A stretch of DNA of 64,000 nt from Aralia elata. Its lineage: Eukaryota; Streptophyta; Magnoliopsida; Apiales; Araliaceae. The notes under the pieces are model-generated. The model worked only from the letters and a program-made list of their open reading frames with translations, ran no database searches and was not told where the DNA came from. Position numbers and translations under genes: made by a program. Positions 58,456 to 64,000 of this stretch are shown piece after piece. The stretch lies in NCBI GenBank assembly GCA_034770075.1, contig CM068384.1, positions 96,808,720 through 96,872,719 of the forward strand. The letters are read 5' to 3'. Within the stretch, counting starts at the first letter, position 1; every line of letters begins with the position of its first letter.

Positions 58456-61188
58456 AAGGGGTACAATTTTGTAGGGCGGAGATTAAATTTTATTTCTCCC
58501 ACTCACATACATTAATTCAATGATTTTATTTTATTTATTTCTATAAGAAAAGAACATTGATCTATGCATGGTTCATGAAACAAAATTTTATCCATGCGAC
58601 AAATAATAATGTATTATTTTATTAGCTAGACGAATCTAACCACAAAAAATATAATAAGTTTCCATGTCGAACTTAATTTCCCCCTCCCTCTCCCGGCCCC
58701 CCTCCCCCGGCCGTAGAGATGTGAATTATTCGTATACCATAATATGTGAACTGTTGGACCACATGAAAGTAGGGTATTCGTAGTTATAACTCTGATATCA
58801 TGTTGAAAATTGGTTGATTCAAAACCTAATTAATTAAATATGTGATGGATTGATTCGTTGATTTTTACAGAATTTAATTAGCTACTATTCATTACACTTC
58901 TCTCCGATTTCCTTCATTTAAGTAATTAATTAATTAATAACATTTTAAAATTTTAAGTATAATAAATGAATCAGCTCCTATCTTTTGATTTAGCTGATCA
59001 AGTTGCATCACTATACCAAACTTCAAAACAAGAGGACACTGTTTTACCATTTGATGTAAAAAAAAATTGAATGGTTGAGAACATTTTATTAATATTTTGC
59101 CGTATTTTAATGATTCTCATATTTTGCATAATTGATTACATTATTGTGATCTTTTGTATGTTTAGATAATTACTAATAAATGTATTATGATAAATATTAT
59201 GTAAAATTAAGTAAAAATTGAGAAAAACATATTTTTAAAATCACACGGACAATTTCTTTTTAACACTATCTTCATATATAACAATGCTGCCTCATCTTCC
59301 AAGAAGTGCTTGCCAGCATGGCTGCCATGCTGGTGCAAATCTTACTAAGCCTGTAAATGCATACTTCTCTGCCCCCCATATATGCCTCTGACCCCATACT
59401 TTGGTTAAATTTTATGCCCGTGTCATGTTTTGACCAATATATTAAAATTATTTTGATAAAGTGGTTTTTCAAATTTATTTTTCAGAAGAGAATAATCAAT
59501 TCTAAGTATATCTGAGATAAAACCTCTCTTCATCCTTGTTTTAAAAAAAACAAAGACAAATTATTATGTGTGTAAAAAAAAAATCAATAAACCAAATAAG
59601 ATTTTTTACAAGCCGGTTAATAATTTTGTAGCAATATTGAACAAATATGTATTTAACGAAAATTTTACATTTATTTTAATAACATTTTAAATTTTCAACA
59701 ATATTTATTAATTTGGCAATATAGTTATTACTTTAACATTATCAATAACCTTTTACAAAGGGGAGGGAATATGAGTTGCATGAGCTTTGAATGTGTTCAA
59801 AACTGATTGAATGAGATTCTCCCTATCCTATATATAAAAGAGACTTATTTCTTTCATAATTTGTAAAGGAAATAGGACTTTTTAAGGAGTATTTTACTAA
59901 ACAGCTCAACTTTACAACCTTATTAAGAAATTCTCAATTCTTTTCCAGAGGAACAACATAAAGTTTTCTTGTTAAAATATATGATAAAAGCTTAGGAAAA
60001 GTGAGTTGCTAATTAATTAACTTTGCACTAATTCTTTAAGCAAGAGTAACCCATCATGTTTCGTCAAAGGAGAAAGTGGTTGTCGTGACAAAATTTTCTC
60101 ATTAATGCTTTTGGAGACATCCAATTAAAGAATTTAATCCCCACCTTCATTCCCACCCCCTGCCCATCCACTTTTCAAAAACTTTAATGTATTACCTGTA
60201 TTCTATAAAAGAATCGTATTACATACGTCAAAGTTAATAAATAATCGACTAAATTATATTGTACTACGTAAATATTTTCAATTTTAGAAATTTTATTGTC
60301 TCTATCTAGTCCACTAGCTATGTGTTGACTCGAGTTATGAATCTCTTAAAGTGAAACAACTAATGAATTTTGCTTAATTATAGTTTCACGAAAATACCAG
60401 TGTTACACTTTTTAATTTTCCCCCCCTCTTCAAATTAACAAGATTATTTCCAAATCATTAATACTCCATCACAAAATCACAAATATCAATTTAAAAGTTT
60501 GTCTACATAATGGACTAGTTGTTTCTGCTTCAAATAATTACTAAAAGAATAATTTTTGGTGATATAAGAATTATTGTTAAGTGATTGTTAAAATAATTAA
60601 AAATGTTTGTTTGTTTCAGTTGAATTGATCTCAAGCATATCGCATGAGCGGAGTATTAACGAAGTGAACGAACTGGCTAATCATTATTTTAAGATAATTT
60701 ATTTATTTATTATTATTTCATTAGGTCTAAAACTAAATGAACTAAAATAAGCAATTTTGAAATAATCAAAAATAGCTGTTTTGGGCTAGATTATTGCAAT
60801 TTCACTTATTTTAATTAAAATAAGATTGAACAAATATCCCAACATTATTAACTATTTACCTAAATTATATAATAATTTTTACAAAATATGAGGACACATA
60901 GCCCATAATTCAATTCACATCCCTCCCTCACACGCATATGATTAGAAAATACTTATTCTCCCTAAAACATTTTTAGTACTGATCCCTTTATTTTATAAAA
61001 TGAGTTTTATTTATAAAATTTATAAATATTAAAAATATATTTTTGTTCCTCGTCTAAACCCTAAAAATTAATTCTAAGTTGTTAGTTTAATATTTTGATA
61101 AAATGATAAGAATTTTTTTGTGAAAAACTTGAATACAATGTTTCAATTTATACTACCATGATAAAAAATAAATAAATAAAAAACAAAC
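58456..61188. other. AT-rich intergenic DNA, no gene recognised
   Basis: No element end, RNA gene or domain found. The only stretch with gene-like composition is 59272-59460 (minus strand, open frame with MGSEAYMGGREVCIYRLSKI), which I cannot assign. Simple A/T runs throughout. Confidence 0.6.
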
Positions 61189-61663
61189 TGATGACGACTT
61201 AGTCCTCGGATAGGGTCTTCAGCTACGGGTCCCTATTTGTTTAGACTTGCACAAATATTCTCACGATATGAAACGGCTCGGGCCGCCGTGGAGCGCCTCG
61301 AGTGTAGAAATTAGTGAATAGAACAGAGAGATAAGTAATCAATTTGAGTTTAGCTTTCAAGTGTAAAAAATATCTAATATCTCTTTATCCCTTTTGATCT
61401 CTATTTATAGTCTCACACATTTTGTCCTAATTAAGGTGTCCCATCAGGTACCAAGGTATGAGCATGACAGGCCCTGCAGACAGCGTCCCATCATCTGACT
61501 TTCACACCGCTCAAGATACGACTATGTGAGACCCCTCAAATTGGATAGACTCTCTAATCTTTCCAGACACGCTTTGCCCGAGCTATTAAGCAGATTAGAC
61601 CAAACAATTTTTGGGCTTGGGCTGATAAAATGTGGGTTGGGCCTCTCTAACTATATCCTAACA
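61189..61663 (-). repeat. 3' LTR of a Tat-like Ty3/gypsy element (outer edge uncertain)
   Basis: On the minus strand begins TGTTAGGATATAGTTAGAG, directly after a polypurine tract. It has a TATA box CTATAAATAGAG near 61395-61406 and runs to about 61189, where TGATGACG on plus would give a ..CA end. Only about 475 bp, short for this group, so the outer edge may be wrong; no target duplication can be checked because the other end is off-window. Confidence 0.5.
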
Positions 61664-61679
61664 TTGCCCCCACTCCCTT
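61664..61679 (-). promoter_or_regulatory. Polypurine tract of the right-hand element
   Basis: The minus strand reads AAGGGAGTGGGGGCAA immediately before the LTR start TGTTAGG. It fixes the element as minus-strand, with its body to the right. Confidence 0.7.
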
Positions 61680-61991
61680 ATTCTACTTTAGTAAGATAGG
61701 GAGTAGAAGTTAAGAAATCCCGAGGGTAAAATTATTGAAGTCAATTACCGAGCTAATCAGATGTCGCTGGGTTAAAGGCATAATATGGATAATGCTTGAG
61801 GTCTGATGACATTCTGAGCATGCGAGCAATACAACTTCCCATAACTGTGCGCTATAAATGCGCAGACATGGGATGTCGTGCCCCTTTAAAGCGATGTGTG
61901 ATGTTTGGGCTGCCCTACGTTGCCTTACACGTGGGCTAATCCAGGCGACCCATTTTAAATTTAGTGATTTGATCTTGACCGTCAAGATTGG

Positions 61992-61998
61992 GTATAAA
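61992..61998 (+). promoter_or_regulatory. Candidate TATA box for the antisense transcript
   Basis: GGTATAAAGG stands about 290 bases before the first frames of the antisense coding remnant, inside the element and pointing away from its LTR. The position fits an internal antisense promoter; no more than a motif match. Confidence 0.35.
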
Positions 61999-62278
61999 GG
62001 TGAGGGAAAACCTTTGAAGATCATTTTTCCTCTTATCGCCATTGCTGCTGCCGCTAGAGCTTTGAAATTTCAGCCCCTAGTTCATCGTTTTCTAACGAGT
62101 TTGACTCTCTTGCTGGCCATTTTTCCAAGTAAACTTGAACAAACCTATTTTTTACTGTAAATATTAATTCTTTTTTGTTTCTATTCAACTTTTTCCCAAT
62201 TTATCTAGGTTTGTGAAAGGATTTTTGTTCACAAAATTTCTATGGTATAACTGCCTTTGGAGGAGTGATTCTTTTTGT

Positions 62279-64000
62279 TTTGAATTTGATTACATGGATA
62301 GGACCTTAGAATCGTTAGACGGAGCCACCACAAGTAGGGGAGATGACGTTATGAGGGTGGCGCCGCCTGAAGAAGGCTAGACCATGGGCGGCTGGGAAGT
62401 CGCTCCGTTGGATAACGTCTTTATAGAAGAGGAGGAAATATATCCCCTTTACATTTGTTCTAACTGACCTGGAGCAAGAAGCCCTTAGGATAGGTGCCCT
62501 TCGTCCCTTCCCTTACTCTACTCGAGTCTTATTTAACTAAGATGAATACGAGTGGTAAATAGAGAATGCAAATTTGACCCCAATTTCCTAGAGTAACTTA
62601 GAATAACCATCCTTCTTCCTAATGAGTATGACTTAAGAATGTCGAGTTCGTCCGAGTGGATATATGATGTGTTGACGGGTGGTTGGGTAGGCATACCAAT
62701 TATGCACTTCAGATACGACCTTAGGTTTTCATTGCACCACTTTATCCGAGTTTTTTTTGCAAGATTATCTTAATATTGCACTCGATCAATTGTTGTCGAA
62801 CTCCATATTGCTGCTAAATGCCTTTCTCGCCCACTACGAGGAGAAGAGATTAAAGCCAACCCCTAGTCTTTTCTTTTATATCTTCAAGTTCAAAAATCCC
62901 AAACAAAAGGATTTTACCAGATATACCGACAAAAGGGAGGGATCGGCCTAGTTTCACCCCCATCTAGCAATAAAGAATGGCATTAGGAATGGGTGTTCGT
63001 GAAAGGAGGGGAATTGTTAAGCCTCCTGAGGTTTATTAGCCCCAAGGATTCTGAGACCCTTAAGATTATAGAGTATTCAGTTCCCGAGAAGGATTTGACA
63101 AGGCACGACAAATTCTGTGAAACGTACCTCGAGCAGCTCCGACCTCTGAGATTGTTCAGAGATCAATACTTCCTCTATAATCATAGAAGTAAGATATGCA
63201 CCGAGCAATAATGTACTTAATTTTTCCTGTAAACTTAATTGCTTGGTGATAAAGTGCTTTTTCTTATCGCAGTTATTCGGGACGAACCAAGTATGGCCAG
63301 TAAGAAATTCAAAATCGATAAGAAAGCTCTTGCGTCCATGGCCAATTTAGCCCTTTCCACGCAAAACTGTTACCAGAAAAAGTCTTGGAGAAAGAGCAGG
63401 CAGAAGCCCCTCAAAAGGAGAAAGAATCTTCAAAAAGAAAAGCTACCGAGGAATCTGTGTCATCTTCTCCAAAGAAAAAAATCAAAGTGAGGTCCTCCTA
63501 AGGATCCAAAGTCGACCACAAAAGAGAAAGAACGTAGATCGAGCATCAAAGAGAAAGAGTCGAGGCCGAGCAGTAAGGAGGTTCCTAGTAAAGAAAAATC
63601 AAGCTCTTTTGCTGCTGCCAAGGACACTGCAGCGATCGCAAGCAAACCGGTCACTCTGTCTAGCACTTTTCCTACTACTCTACTTAATCCTTCCTCACTG
63701 AACCCTATCTCTTTGATCGAGGGGTCAGCTTTTAGTGGTCTCGCTCAACAGGAACTGCTCATCATCCCGACCACATGTCCCAATCCACAAGGCCTAATGG
63801 GGACTATTGTGTCACTTTCAAAACCTACAAGTGGGTAGTTCCTCGAGGATCATGGGGCCAAAGGATACCCCACAAAATGCTTCAAGACCTTCAACCTGCC
63901 TTAGGACTTGATGCATTACTAGAAGCGGACCCTGATGACTTGGTTTCTTGTGACGGCCTTATTGACGGCATATGTCATCACTGAAAGAAAAGGTGACGAC
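62279..64000 (+). pseudogene. Antisense ORF remnant with a Transposase_28-like (gypsy-type gag-only) domain
   Basis: Reading left to right in shifting frames: an acidic N-terminus (62279-62460), SSEWIYDVLTGGWVG and IPIMHFRYDLRFSLHHFIR (62650-62750), a frameshift in the T8 run near 62750, YLNIALDQLLSNSILLLNAF (62760-62820), FFYIFKFKNPKQ (62870-62905), an in-frame TAG near 62970, WVFVKGGELL (62986-63015), then a Lys-rich region (63239-63560) and a last open stretch 63775-63984. This is the order of the putative gypsy-type transposon domain: P..FRYDLRF.LH.F, L.L...QL..NS, LF..FK, W.FV. It lies opposite to the LTR/PPT orientation, as the extra antisense ORFs of Tat-lineage Ty3 elements do. Broken; continues beyond the window. 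Confidence 0.6.

Noticed and set aside
1..64000. CRISPR arrays, bacterial operons, phage or plasmid features, rRNA genes
   Set aside because: Nothing in either strand fits; all repeats are explained as transposon, satellite or duplication structure of plant nuclear DNA.

Overview
The window is plant nuclear DNA, most likely from an angiosperm and probably a eudicot. It is AT-rich intergenic DNA built almost entirely of transposable elements in several layers of nesting. The evidence is: primer-binding sites complementary to plant initiator-Met tRNA, plant-type CACTA, Stowaway and hAT-like elements, Ty3/gypsy chromovirus proteins with plant-type chromodomains, and large gag-only LTR elements. 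I see no intact host gene. The species cannot be named from the sequence.

Layout. 1-4300: a decayed minus-strand Ty3/gypsy element with gag and RT scraps, a PBS and a 5' LTR. 4300-6880: AT-rich low-complexity DNA, a GC-richer remnant and an LTR-like scrap. 6884-11902: a 2.5-kb direct tandem duplication whose second copy is shortened by many 1-base deletions. 12222-24704: a complete minus-strand large non-autonomous LTR element with 3.1-kb LTRs, PBS, PPT, an altered 5-bp target duplication and a gag-like coding remnant broken by stops. Its LTRs carry dozens of a 10-bp motif in both orientations. 25272-33562: a complete CACTA (En/Spm) transposon with a GTA target duplication, a TNP2-type transposase gene broken by one frameshift and one stop, and a second gene (Transposase_24 type) whose six exons read open. 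It landed between the box A-like and box B-like motifs of a tRNA-derived SINE. 33566-58000: diverged tandem units of non-coding DNA holding a hAT-like MITE, a Stowaway MITE and a four-level nest: solo LTR of the large-LTR family (37387-53733) > solo copia LTR (38206-53116, TSD GATGT) > a Ty3/Tekay chromovirus (38476-50225, TSD ATATT) and, beside it, another solo copia LTR (50682-52227, TSD ATCAT). 55265-56175 is a 3' end of the same Ty3 family as the left-hand element. 58000-61190 shows nothing recognisable beyond a small tandem duplication. 61190-64000 is the 3' LTR side of a minus-strand Tat-like Ty3 element with a broken antisense reading frame, running off the window.

The most unusual object is the Tekay element. 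Its outer ends form one minus-strand LTR bracketed by a perfect 5-bp target duplication, but everything between the LTR midpoints (PBS, gag, pol, PPT) lies in the plus orientation. This leaves a nearly perfect 2.98-kb palindrome at the 3' side and a 0.47-kb inverted pair at the 5' side. That is the arrangement expected if the body of the element flipped in place after insertion (or was assembled inverted). Its pol is broken by only one extra base, in RT.

No pathway or operon joins these genes. Within elements the parts belong together: gag-pol with LTR/PBS/PPT, and the two CACTA genes with the terminal motif arrays that their products are expected to bind.
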